A DNA stretch of 7,500 bases from contig JAEWGS010000044.1 of NCBI GenBank assembly GCA_023388205.1, forward strand, positions 1-7,500, written 5' to 3'. This DNA is from Bacillota bacterium (lineage in GTDB: Bacteria > Bacillota > Clostridia > Saccharofermentanales > Fastidiosipilaceae). The position numbers and the translations under genes are program-made. Below are positions 1 to 6,049 of this stretch, in pieces. The number at the start of each line of letters is the position of its first letter. Positions within the stretch are counted from its first letter, which is position 1. Below the pieces are notes generated by a model. It was not told the DNA's origin. It worked only from the letters and a program-made list of their open reading frames with translations, and ran no database searches.

Positions 1-111
1 AGCTGCCGCATGAACAGGCATCGGACTAAATAGCAAGCCACCCAGCATCGAAAGCAAACAAAGCGAAGTAAGCCCGCGACGTGTTCCATTCTTCCATTTT
101 TTCTTAAACAT
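1..111 (-). CDS. N-terminal fragment of a secreted protein (signal peptide only)
   Basis: This is the first 37 codons of a leftward gene whose remainder lies outside the window. The ATG at 111-109 follows GGAGG at 124-120 with an 8-base gap, and a promoter-like pair sits just upstream. The peptide has the three parts of a Sec signal peptide: a basic start (FKKKWKNG, then two arginines), a hydrophobic core (LTSLCLLSMLGGLLF), and a polar tail ending in VHA before AA. That tail suggests signal peptidase I cleavage after about residue 35. No lipobox cysteine is seen at the expected place, so a lipoprotein is less likely. The mature domain is not visible, so function cannot be assigned. It lies 88 bases downstream of the divIC-like gene and may be transcribed independently. 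Confidence 0.8.
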   Translation of the reverse strand, partial: MFKKKWKNGTRRGLTSLCLLSMLGGLLFSPMPVHAAA

Positions 112-133
112 ATACCTCTCCTCCAAGCAAACG

Positions 134-162
134 AGAATATCCTATTGAGTCGCTATGATCAA
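134..162 (-). promoter_or_regulatory. Likely sigma-A type promoter for the secreted-protein gene
   Basis: On the minus strand TTGATC (162-157) is followed, after exactly 17 bases, by TATTCT (139-134). Each hexamer matches four of six consensus positions. Transcription would start near 127, leaving a short leader that still contains the GGAGG at 124-120. Assigned from sequence only. Confidence 0.5.
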
Positions 163-199
163 TCTATTTCATTCCATCACACTGTTATCCAAGAAGGTC

Positions 200-541
200 T
201 TACCTTCCCTCGCCGCCTTCGACGAATACAATCTCATCAGATTTAACCATACCCAATTCTTGACGCGCAACCTGTTCTGCGTAGCGCGGAGTTCCCACTG
301 AGATCAGATCGTATTCGATTTGCCGCTCCTGTTCTGTCAAAGCGTCTAATTCTTGTTGCAATCTTGCATGCTCATTTCGATAGCTCACTGCAATCTGCTT
401 TTGCTGATAAATATAAGCATAAGCAACGAGTGAGGTCACGAGCATAAATAGCACATAGATCACGAAGACAAAAAAGCGGCTGCCGCGAAACCCTTGGACT
501 TTATTTTGGGTCCAAATTGGATTTTGTGCCCTGCTGCTCAC
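200..541 (-). CDS. divIC: Septum formation initiator family protein (DivIC/FtsB-like)
   Basis: This 113-residue single-pass membrane protein has the DivIC/FtsB layout. A short basic cytoplasmic N-terminus (to about residue 22) is followed by one membrane helix (about 23-45). A coiled coil rich in E, Q and L comes next (about 46-80), then the conserved region YAEQVARQELGMVKSDEIVF (87-106), which matches the family's AR..LGMV..GE motif. Family members form a complex with FtsL/DivIB at the division septum and help activate septal cell-wall synthesis. The start is GTG at 541-539, overlapping the TGA of pepF as GTGA. A GGGAGG ribosome site lies inside the last codons of pepF, about 6 bases upstream, which fixes this start. 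Expression is therefore probably coupled to pepF translation. The family is clear, but which paralogue (DivIC or FtsB) is less so. Confidence 0.87.
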   Translation of the reverse strand: MSSRAQNPIWTQNKVQGFRGSRFFVFVIYVLFMLVTSLVAYAYIYQQKQIAVSYRNEHARLQQELDALTEQERQIEYDLISVGTPRYAEQVARQELGMVKSDEIVFVEGGEGR

Positions 542-2355
542 TTCTTGCCTCCCAAAGTCTTTTCTAAACGAGTCAGATAATCGTCAAAACGCTTAAACAC
601 GGCGAGCGTCGCATCCGGCTTGGTCATATCCACACCCGCTTTTTTGAGTACATCGATCGGCCAATCCGAATTACCCGCACTCAAGAAGGCCAAGTAACGA
701 TCAACGGCACTTTGACCCTCTTTAATAATCTGTTCTGAAAAGAGCGTCGCAGCGCTAAAACCCGTCGCATACTGATACACGTAGAAATTGTTATAAAAGT
801 GTGGAATTCTCGCCCATTCCCAGCTCGGCTCAGGATCTTTTTCAAGATCTTCGCCAAAGTAACGGTAGGTCAAATCCCCATAAATTTGATCCATCGCATC
901 CGCCGTCAAGGGCTGCCCTTGTTGCAAAGCCTCATGCGCCTTTTGCTCAAATTCTGCGAACATGGTTTGGCGGTAGACCGTTCCTCTGACTCCATCCAGG
1001 TAATGGTTCAAAATATAGTTTTGCATCACTTCATCATCTTGATAACGTTCCAACAAGTAATGCGTAAGCAAAATTTCGTTGGTCGTCGACGCAATCTCCG
1101 CCAAGAAAATACCGTAGTTCGCATAACATGGCGGCTGATTTTCCCAAGTGTGAAGACTATGCATCGAATGCCCCAACTCGTGAATCAAAGTAAAGAGCGC
1201 ATCCAAAGTTCCATTCCAATTGAGCAAAATATAAGCTGGCAGACCCTGCCTTCCGCTCGAATAAGCCCCCGTCCTCTTCCCTTGATTCTCTGGAATATCA
1301 ATCCAACGCTCATTAAAAGCGCGCTCAAGCATTTTGCGATAATTCGGCCCCAGCGGTTTCAATGCTTCATAGACGATATCTCTCGCCTCATCGAAGCTCA
1401 AATGCCACTCTGGCGTGTCTCCAATGATGGGCACCATCAGATCGTAATAATGCAACTGGTCATAGCCGAGGCATTTTTTGCGCAAAGAAACATAGCGATG
1501 CATGAGCCCCAAATGATCATTGACCACATGGACGAGCTGATCATAAACAGATTCAGGAATATTGTTGCGATAAAGCGCCGCCTGTCTCGCCGACTTGAAA
1601 CCGCGAAGCTCCGCTTGAATATTGTCGTAGTTCATGGAGCTACTCAAGGTCTCAGCCAAAGTGTTTCGATAGCGGTGATACTCCGTGATCAAGCTTTTAT
1701 ATGCACGCTCTCTGAGTTTGCGATCTTTGTGTTCCATGAACACGCCGTAACGCCCCTCTGAAACCACGTAAGACGCACCGTCTTCGGTCTCAACTGCATC
1801 GAAGCTGAAATCTGCGTCGCGCAATTTAGACGAAATAGCGCTCGGCGCATGGGTGACCGGCGACAAACGAGCGAGCAAGCGTTCTTCTTCTGTGCTCAGC
1901 GTGTGCGCTTTCATCTGAAGCGAATCTTCTAACATGTGCTCGTACACGCCCAATCTCGGCTCTTCTTCGATCCACTTCTTGACTTGCTCCATGTTCAATT
2001 GCATCAGCTCGGGCTCAACGAAGCTCAGCTTTGCCCAAAGCTTCGATGTCAACTGATACACCTTGGCCAAACGTCCGGCATGTTCAGAATTGCTGGTCTC
2101 GGTGTGAAAGAGCATCGACGCATAAAGACCAACCTTGCCCTGTGCTTGGTTCAAGCGATCGAGCAATTCCAGGCATTCAAGCAGTGGCTTCGCACCCTCA
2201 GAAAGGCGCCCCTGATAATTCGCCACTTCGTCTGTCAGCACTTCCATTTGCTTCATGCCGTCTTCAAACGCCGCTTCATTTTCAAAGATCTTGGTCAAAT
2301 CCCAGGTCTCTTCTTGCTTCAATTCTGAACGCAAAGGAATTTTTTTCTCAGACAT
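538..2355 (-). CDS. pepF: Oligoendopeptidase F (M3B zinc metallopeptidase)
   Basis: At 605 residues this is the usual PepF length. The enzyme cleaves short peptides in the cytoplasm, in peptide turnover or nutrition. The zinc site is visible: HELGH at residues 392-396 gives the two His ligands and the catalytic Glu393, and Glu420 in AEIASTTNE is the expected third ligand. The family signature KRTGAYSSG followed by PAYILLNWNG lies just before it. The C-terminal substrate-binding segment HFYNNFYVYQYATG (519-532) has the conserved His and Tyr residues. The N-terminus (RSEL...TWDLTKIF) is also typical. I chose ATG at 2355-2353, with GGGAGG four bases upstream. An in-frame TTG at 2379 would add eight residues but lacks a ribosome site and would run through this one. 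The last codons carry the ribosome site of the overlapping divIC-like gene. Confidence 0.96.
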   Translation of the reverse strand: MSEKKIPLRSELKQEETWDLTKIFENEAAFEDGMKQMEVLTDEVANYQGRLSEGAKPLLECLELLDRLNQAQGKVGLYASMLFHTETSNSEHAGRLAKVYQLTSKLWAKLSFVEPELMQLNMEQVKKWIEEEPRLGVYEHMLEDSLQMKAHTLSTEEERLLARLSPVTHAPSAISSKLRDADFSFDAVETEDGASYVVSEGRYGVFMEHKDRKLRERAYKSLITEYHRYRNTLAETLSSSMNYDNIQAELRGFKSARQAALYRNNIPESVYDQLVHVVNDHLGLMHRYVSLRKKCLGYDQLHYYDLMVPIIGDTPEWHLSFDEARDIVYEALKPLGPNYRKMLERAFNERWIDIPENQGKRTGAYSSGRQGLPAYILLNWNGTLDALFTLIHELGHSMHSLHTWENQPPCYANYGIFLAEIASTTNEILLTHYLLERYQDDEVMQNYILNHYLDGVRGTVYRQTMFAEFEQKAHEALQQGQPLTADAMDQIYGDLTYRYFGEDLEKDPEPSWEWARIPHFYNNFYVYQYATGFSAATLFSEQIIKEGQSAVDRYLAFLSAGNSDWPIDVLKKAGVDMTKPDATLAVFKRFDDYLTRLEKTLGGKK

Positions 2356-2389
2356 TTGGCCTCCCTTTTCATGACACAATTCCTGTTTC

Positions 2390-2415
2390 AGGCGACTCCA
2401 CTTTAGGCTCCGCCT
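2390..2415 (-). other. Hairpin in the pepF 5' leader
   Basis: Read leftward, the transcript can form AGGCGG (2415-2410) against UCGCCU (2395-2390), including one G-U pair. Next come two symmetrical AG/AG mismatches that could stack as tandem G-A pairs, then CC/GG closing a six-base loop. It lies between the -10 box and the ribosome site of pepF and has no U-tract, so it is not a terminator. A role in mRNA stability or regulation is only a guess. Confidence 0.3.
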
Positions 2416-2439
2416 TGCATGGATCGCGCAGTCCTATCA

Positions 2440-2445
2440 ATTATA
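2440..2445 (-). promoter_or_regulatory. Probable -10 box of the pepF-divIC promoter
   Basis: A perfect TATAAT reads leftward at 2445-2440, in the gap between the terminator at 2461-2497 and pepF. No good -35 hexamer is seen 16-18 bases upstream, and the terminator U-tract occupies that space. The predicted leader is about 75-80 bases. The position fits a promoter for the pepF-divIC pair, but the support is one hexamer plus location. Confidence 0.45.
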
Positions 2446-2460
2446 CACTCATACAATAAG

Positions 2461-2497
2461 ATAAAAGAAACCGGACGCAAGGAGGGGCTGCGTCCGG
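2461..2497 (-). terminator. Intrinsic terminator after the DUF948-like gene
   Basis: Read leftward, a perfect 9-bp stem CCGGACGCA/TGCGTCCGG (2497-2489 with 2479-2471) encloses a 9-base loop and is followed at once by the T-rich TTTCTTTTAT (2470-2461). It ends the transcript of the 168-residue membrane protein gene and insulates pepF from it. Confidence 0.85.
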
Positions 2498-2528
2498 CTG
2501 ATGATTTTCGAAGCATAAAGCTCCGATT

Positions 2529-2574
2529 AAATTTGAGATCCAAAACTTACTAGATTAGAAATCCAAAACTTACT
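2529..2574 (-). repeat. Imperfect 23-bp tandem duplication across a stop codon
   Basis: Units 2529-2551 and 2552-2574 match at 20 of 23 positions. Their shared core on the plus strand is ATCCAAAACTTACT (2538-2551 and 2561-2574). The right-hand unit contains the TAA stop of the 168-residue gene, and the left-hand unit is a copy in the 3' untranslated region. It looks like a local slippage or duplication event. Confidence 0.8.
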
Positions 2575-3076
2575 TGCGCCCAAGAAGTCCCGCTTTTTTG
2601 AGCGCGCGATAAGCGCTATAAGCTGATCCCGCGGCTTTGGTCACCTGAGAAATCGAGCTGTTTTGTGCGCGGCGCGCTTCACGAACCTTGGGATCAAAGA
2701 CGCCCAAGAAACGGTTCAAAGCCAGCAGCACCTGTGACAAAGTCGTTCCGATTTGCACCAACAAGGTCTTTACAGAACCCGTCACATCCGTCACATGCGC
2801 CATCAAAGGACGCGTCGCTTCTGCCACGTCATCTGTGATATCCACCACGTTCCCAATAATTGCATTGGCCTGATCCATCGTATGCGGTAAGCGTTTCACG
2901 GTATCTGCGAGCGGATCACACACAGCATCGATCAAGCCGCCCAGACGATTCAATATCTGAAAGACTTTGACGAGCACCAAAGTCAAAGCCACAAGCACCG
3001 CCACACCCGCAATCGCCAGCAAGCCATGCCAGAGTTCAGAGACACGAATCACCGTATCTAAATAAAACACGTTCAT
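2570..3076 (-). CDS. Single-pass membrane protein, DUF948/YtxG-like
   Basis: This 168-residue protein has a short N-terminus, one strong membrane helix (about residues 16-40) and a long helical region. In that region residues 45-125 repeat D, V, T and L in a pattern suggestive of amphipathic or coiled-coil helices. The tail is basic (KKAGLLGRK). The layout resembles DUF948 proteins such as Bacillus YtxG, which are often encoded beside YtxH, as here. The assignment rests on architecture and neighbourhood and is not a firm sequence match. The ATG at 3076-3074 follows GAGG about seven bases upstream. The upstream YtxH-like gene ends 76 bases away, with a strong terminator in between. After that terminator only about 24 bases remain, so expression probably depends on read-through or on a promoter inside the upstream gene. 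No enzymatic motif is seen. A cell-envelope stress role is inferred from the partner. Confidence 0.7.
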   Translation of the reverse strand: MNVFYLDTVIRVSELWHGLLAIAGVAVLVALTLVLVKVFQILNRLGGLIDAVCDPLADTVKRLPHTMDQANAIIGNVVDITDDVAEATRPLMAHVTDVTGSVKTLLVQIGTTLSQVLLALNRFLGVFDPKVREARRAQNSSISQVTKAAGSAYSAYRALKKAGLLGRK

Positions 3077-3100
3077 AATTTAGCCTCGCTTCTTATTTGT

Positions 3101-3134
3101 AAAAAAAGACCGGTTGGACCACATCCCACCGGCC
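3101..3134 (-). terminator. Intrinsic terminator between the YtxH-like and DUF948-like genes
   Basis: Read leftward, GGCCGGTGGG (3134-3125) pairs with CCAACCGGTC (3117-3108). This gives seven base pairs including one G-U, one mismatch, then two more pairs. The loop has eight bases and the stem is followed directly by seven T residues (3107-3101). Because the next gene starts only 24 bases further on, it may act as a partial terminator that lowers downstream expression relative to the YtxH-like gene. Confidence 0.82.
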
Positions 3135-3152
3135 TTCTCTCATCATCTTGTT

Positions 3153-3626
3153 TTAGGCCTTTTTCGTGTCTTCTTTGACCTTCTTGGCGGAATCTTTCAC
3201 TGAATCGCGGACGTCCTTGGCGGCGTCTTTGACATCTTCAGCAACATCCTCAGCCTCATCGCGTGCAGAACGCGCAGCGACTCTGGCCTTGCGCGCAATC
3301 TCACGCGCCTTCTTGTCGACTTCTTCACCCGCTTCTGCAGCAGCCGTACGGAATTCTTCAAAACGGCGGCTCGCATAATCTGCAAATTCGCCTGCCTTCT
3401 CGGCGGTCACATCGACCACACGAACGGCCGTATCACGCACAGCTTCCGCACCCGTGACCGCGGCATCCTTGATATCCTGGCGCGTTTCGCTACCTGATTT
3501 GGGGGCGAAAAGAATGCCCGCCGTCGCACCAGCGATCACACCGAAAATACTACCGAGTGTCACAGCCTTATTGCGGTTACGACGATTTTGTCCCGTGAAT
3601 GCACCAATAATTTCTTCAATAAACAT
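3153..3626 (-). CDS. ytxH: YtxH-like (general stress type) membrane-anchored protein
   Basis: This 157-residue protein has the YtxH pattern. A short polar N-terminus is followed by one membrane helix rich in G and A (about residues 23-41). Then comes the signature LFAPKSGSETRQDI (39-52) and a long charged helix. Residues 100-157 are almost only A, K, R, E, D and V, with recurring D-V-K-D and A-K-K steps like an amphipathic LEA-type or apolipoprotein-type helix. In Bacillus the relatives belong to the general stress response, but their molecular role is not established. The ATG at 3626-3624 is fixed by AGGAGGAG at 3641-3634, eight bases upstream. An extended -10 promoter lies about 60 bases upstream and a terminator follows the gene. 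I see no SigB-type promoter, so stress control is not shown here. Confidence 0.85.
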   Translation of the reverse strand: MFIEEIIGAFTGQNRRNRNKAVTLGSIFGVIAGATAGILFAPKSGSETRQDIKDAAVTGAEAVRDTAVRVVDVTAEKAGEFADYASRRFEEFRTAAAEAGEEVDKKAREIARKARVAARSARDEAEDVAEDVKDAAKDVRDSVKDSAKKVKEDTKKA

Positions 3627-3684
3627 TGTGTCACTCCTCCTGATTCAGAATCTCTCTGGACTCTGTTTCCTACAATTTTTGTCT

Positions 3685-3693
3685 ATTATATCA
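3685..3693 (-). promoter_or_regulatory. Extended -10 promoter of the YtxH-like gene
   Basis: The minus strand reads TGATATAAT (3693-3685), a perfect TG-N-TATAAT extended -10. The -35 region 17 bases upstream (CGCGCA) does not match consensus, as is tolerated with an extended -10. The start would be near 3678, giving a leader of about 50 bases that holds the AGGAGGAG site. Confidence 0.6.
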
Positions 3694-3800
3694 GCGCTTT
3701 GAGTTTTTGCGCGTTCCTCTTGTGACGTTTTTCCAAACTTATCTCTTTTTGTATCGACATACGGAACTCAAGTAGCGCCTCTCGCGAAAAATATATTCAT

Positions 3801-3865
3801 AAAAAAGTGAATCTCATCGGGCGCTGTCTTTGGTGGGAACTTAAACCTCATCGGCCAGAGCGCCC
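3801..3865 (-). repeat. Long inverted repeat after the CbiA-like gene, possible terminator
   Basis: GGGCGCT (3819-3825) and AGCGCCC (3859-3865) are perfect inverted copies 33 bases apart. An inner pairing CTTTGG (3828-3833) with CCAGAG (3855-3860) could extend an alternative stem. Two direct copies of CTCATCGG lie at 3813-3820 and 3847-3854. Read leftward, the structure is followed after 12 bases by six T residues (3806-3801). It could terminate the CbiA-like gene, but the long loop and the gap before the T-tract make it non-canonical. The remainder of the gap between 3694 and 3908 shows nothing else I can support. Confidence 0.35.
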
Positions 3866-3908
3866 ATCTCAAAACCCTCAGCGGATGGGTCAAAAAACAA
3901 AGCCAGCA

Positions 3909-5783
3909 TCAACGCCAAAACAAATCCGTCCGCGTCTGACTGAGCTGCTGTTCTTGTATCCGCTTCTTAGCTTGAGCCTGACAGGCTTTGGCAAAGCGCA
4001 AAGCGAGTTCCGCTTGCCCTAAAAAATCGATTTTGATAGGAGCTGCAAAGAGGCTCTCCGTCGCAGCGCCCACGTACGTTTTCAGATCTTCTCCCTCCGC
4101 ACGCATCAGAAAAGGTCCGTGTCCAGTCAATCCCGTACGACCTGCACGAAGCAAAGCTTCAATGGGCGCATGCTTGGGCGCAAGTAAATGCTCCTTCATC
4201 GAGGTCAGACGCACATACATACGCTCACCCCATGCCTCAGCTTCACTTTCCCCATGAGGCCACGGCATTTCATCAGGATAAATGCCACAGAGGCTGCGCG
4301 AGCCCAATTGGGGATCTTTGACACGCGCTGAGAGATAGACATATGCATCTTCTTCAGCAATCGTCGGAATCCCTTGGGTCCCAATCGCGTAAAGCAAGGA
4401 ACGGCGCATACTTGAATTCTGTGACAAAAGCTCAATATAAGCACCGAGATCTTGCGCGCATAAATAAATCCCATCCACGTTCGAAGGCAAACTCGTCTCT
4501 TCAAGCGGAGAGAAAAAGCACACATCAGCGCCCAAATCTCTAAACAAATCAAGATCCGATTCATTAATACCGTTAAATGCCTGATCTTTGGCGACCGCAA
4601 GCCGGAAAGTTTGAGGTTTCGCGCCAATTTCACTTTGGATGCGAAAAAGCGCTCTCGGCAACTCGCTTGGCAATGTGGAAGAGCGTTCAGCAATCGTATA
4701 AAGACGATCCAAGTCCACACTTTCTTCCATCGTATCTGCAAGATTTTGAAGACGGTAGATACGAGACCACCTGCGTTTTTCACTGCCGGGCGCTTCTTTG
4801 AGAAAATCGCGCTGAAAATGGGGATGCTCCGGAAGATAACCCAGCACCGCTAAGTTGAGTTCGTTTTGGATCTGATCAGCCAAACGTTCATAGCGTTTCG
4901 CGTGACAGCGATTCAAGATCAGCCCGCGAATGACCGGCGGGCGAGCGTAAGTCAAAAGGCCCTTGAGCAAGGCCAGAAGCTGAACATCTGTGCTCGAAGC
5001 ATCAGCGACCAAAAGCACCGGCGTTTGAACCAAGCGAGCCAAATGATCTGCCGAAGCTCTCGCAGGACTGCGCCCCATACCCTCATCAAGTTGTGCTTGT
5101 TTCCCCATCAGCGGGGTATCAAAAAGGCAAGCGCCCGCATCGAGCAAGGCGAGTTTGGCTTCTTGAGCGTATCGGCAAAGCATCCAAACGAGCGTCTCAC
5201 TTGAGGCGAGATTCGGGTCGAGCACCAAAGGCGTCACCCCCGTCGCAAAGCGCAGCGTTTCATAATCTGCAGCCCCCCGCCCATATCCACAAAGGAAGGG
5301 CATGACGGTCGGCACAGAACTCTTTTTTTCATGCTCATAAAAGCGCACACGATAGGCTGCCGCTAACGCTTCCAAAACAGTTTTTCGCCCTGCATGAGGC
5401 GTCAAGTTAGCGACCAAAATACGCGGTAACCAAAAGCTTTCTAAGCGGTCTCGTCCCTTTTCTTCTTCGCCAGGTTGGTTTTGAAGTTGTTCGAGCGCTG
5501 CGGGGTCGATGCGAGAGCCAAACGCAGAATACTTGCCCTCGCTGCTCATTTCTTGCGACAAAGCGACGAGCTGCGCGCTGCTTTTGGCCACTGAGGTCGG
5601 CGCCGTCGCTGCGGCCGATGCGGTCGGCGCGGTCGATGTGCCCGCTGCACTCAGCGTGGTCGTAACTTCCGTTAAGACCGCACCCGAAGGCTGGCCTTTT
5701 TCTTGAAGCAAGCTTTCATCGCTCGCCTGATTCAAAAAGCCGATCTGGCCTTTGTTGTCCGCTTTTGAATCACTCGGCGTCAT
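3909..5783 (-). CDS. CbiA-fold protein (cobyrinic acid a,c-diamide synthase-like), predicted catalytically inactive
   Basis: This 624-residue protein follows the two-domain plan of cobyrinate a,c-diamide synthase (CbiA/CobB), an ATP- and glutamine-dependent amidase of cobalamin synthesis. Residues about 120-325 match the N-terminal ATPase-like domain: LALLDAGACLFD lies where the family has an EGVMGLFDG-like segment, followed by PVLLVADAS, GLILNRCH and LGYLPEHPHF. Residues about 393-600 match the glutaminase-like domain: LAVAKDQAFN, then FFSPLEETSLP and DGIYL. Key sites are lost. The P-loop reads HAGRKT (130-135) and the GPDYID region reads GYGRGAADYE (167-176). The glycine-rich GGGYPE loop is missing, AECGG reads AEEDA (476-480, no nucleophile Cys), and GHEFH reads GHGPF (554-558, no catalytic His). 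Residues 1-115 are a low-complexity A/T/S-rich extension. The ATG at 5783-5781 follows AGAGGAG four bases upstream. No cobalamin gene is adjacent. The fold assignment is strong; the function is unknown. Confidence 0.82.
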   Translation of the reverse strand: MTPSDSKADNKGQIGFLNQASDESLLQEKGQPSGAVLTEVTTTLSAAGTSTAPTASAAATAPTSVAKSSAQLVALSQEMSSEGKYSAFGSRIDPAALEQLQNQPGEEEKGRDRLESFWLPRILVANLTPHAGRKTVLEALAAAYRVRFYEHEKKSSVPTVMPFLCGYGRGAADYETLRFATGVTPLVLDPNLASSETLVWMLCRYAQEAKLALLDAGACLFDTPLMGKQAQLDEGMGRSPARASADHLARLVQTPVLLVADASSTDVQLLALLKGLLTYARPPVIRGLILNRCHAKRYERLADQIQNELNLAVLGYLPEHPHFQRDFLKEAPGSEKRRWSRIYRLQNLADTMEESVDLDRLYTIAERSSTLPSELPRALFRIQSEIGAKPQTFRLAVAKDQAFNGINESDLDLFRDLGADVCFFSPLEETSLPSNVDGIYLCAQDLGAYIELLSQNSSMRRSLLYAIGTQGIPTIAEEDAYVYLSARVKDPQLGSRSLCGIYPDEMPWPHGESEAEAWGERMYVRLTSMKEHLLAPKHAPIEALLRAGRTGLTGHGPFLMRAEGEDLKTYVGAATESLFAAPIKIDFLGQAELALRFAKACQAQAKKRIQEQQLSQTRTDLFWR

Positions 5784-5826
5784 CTGACTCCTCTTTCATG
5801 CAATGATCTCCCCTAGAAGTCTTAAA

Positions 5827-5835
5827 AGTGTACCA
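5827..5835 (-). promoter_or_regulatory. Possible extended -10 promoter of the CbiA-like gene
   Basis: The minus strand reads TGGTACACT (5835-5827), a TG-N extended -10 with four of six -10 bases. GGGACA lies 15 bases upstream as a weak, closely spaced -35. The predicted start near 5820 gives a leader of about 37 bases before the ATG. Confidence 0.35.
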
Positions 5836-6022
5836 CCCTTGGCCTTTGTCCCGATAGTTTCTTGTCTTTTTCGTTGCACGCACTTCGCTTTTTTGAACTT
5901 AACTCTTTTTTAAGGATCACTTTAACCTTACTTAATCGAAAGGACAGCCACTTTTGCGAAAATAATAAAAACAGCACAAGTTCTTCAGCGCTTTGAAAAA
6001 ATGCACGAAACGCAACATTTAG

Positions 6023-6049
6023 CGATCGACGATCGAGCACAGCACTCGA
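6023..6049. promoter_or_regulatory. Operator-like repeats upstream of the ABC operon
   Basis: Two exact head-to-tail copies of CGATCGA (6023-6029 and 6030-6036) run into the inverted repeat TCGAG-CACAGCA-CTCGA (6033-6049). The cluster sits 48 bases before the ATPase start and touches the weak -35 candidate at 6046-6051, as a repressor site would. No regulator gene is visible in the window, so the binding protein is unknown. Confidence 0.35.

Noticed and set aside
799..1761. Rightward 320-codon frame opposite pepF
   Set aside because: It lies antisense within a well-supported peptidase gene, has no domain resemblance and has no ribosome site.
3866..3900. CCCATC/GATGGG inverted repeat as terminator of the CbiA-like gene
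   Set aside because: The 6-bp stem has a 15-base loop and is not followed by a T-tract in the leftward direction.
4205..4783. Leftward 192-codon frame inside the CbiA-like gene
   Set aside because: It is a shifted frame of the same coding DNA. The main frame carries the recognisable CbiA segments across this stretch, so there is no sign of a frameshift.
5940..5960. AGCCACT sequence recalling part of a B12 riboswitch
   Set aside because: Only a few bases match. The conserved B12 box and surrounding helices are not present, and the segment lies well upstream of the likely leader of the CbiA-like gene.
5822..6040. Leftward 72-codon open frame starting at GTG in the divergent region
   Set aside because: There is no ribosome site before the GTG and no recognisable domain. 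The translation is an irregular mix from AT-rich control DNA, and it overlaps the promoter and operator candidates.
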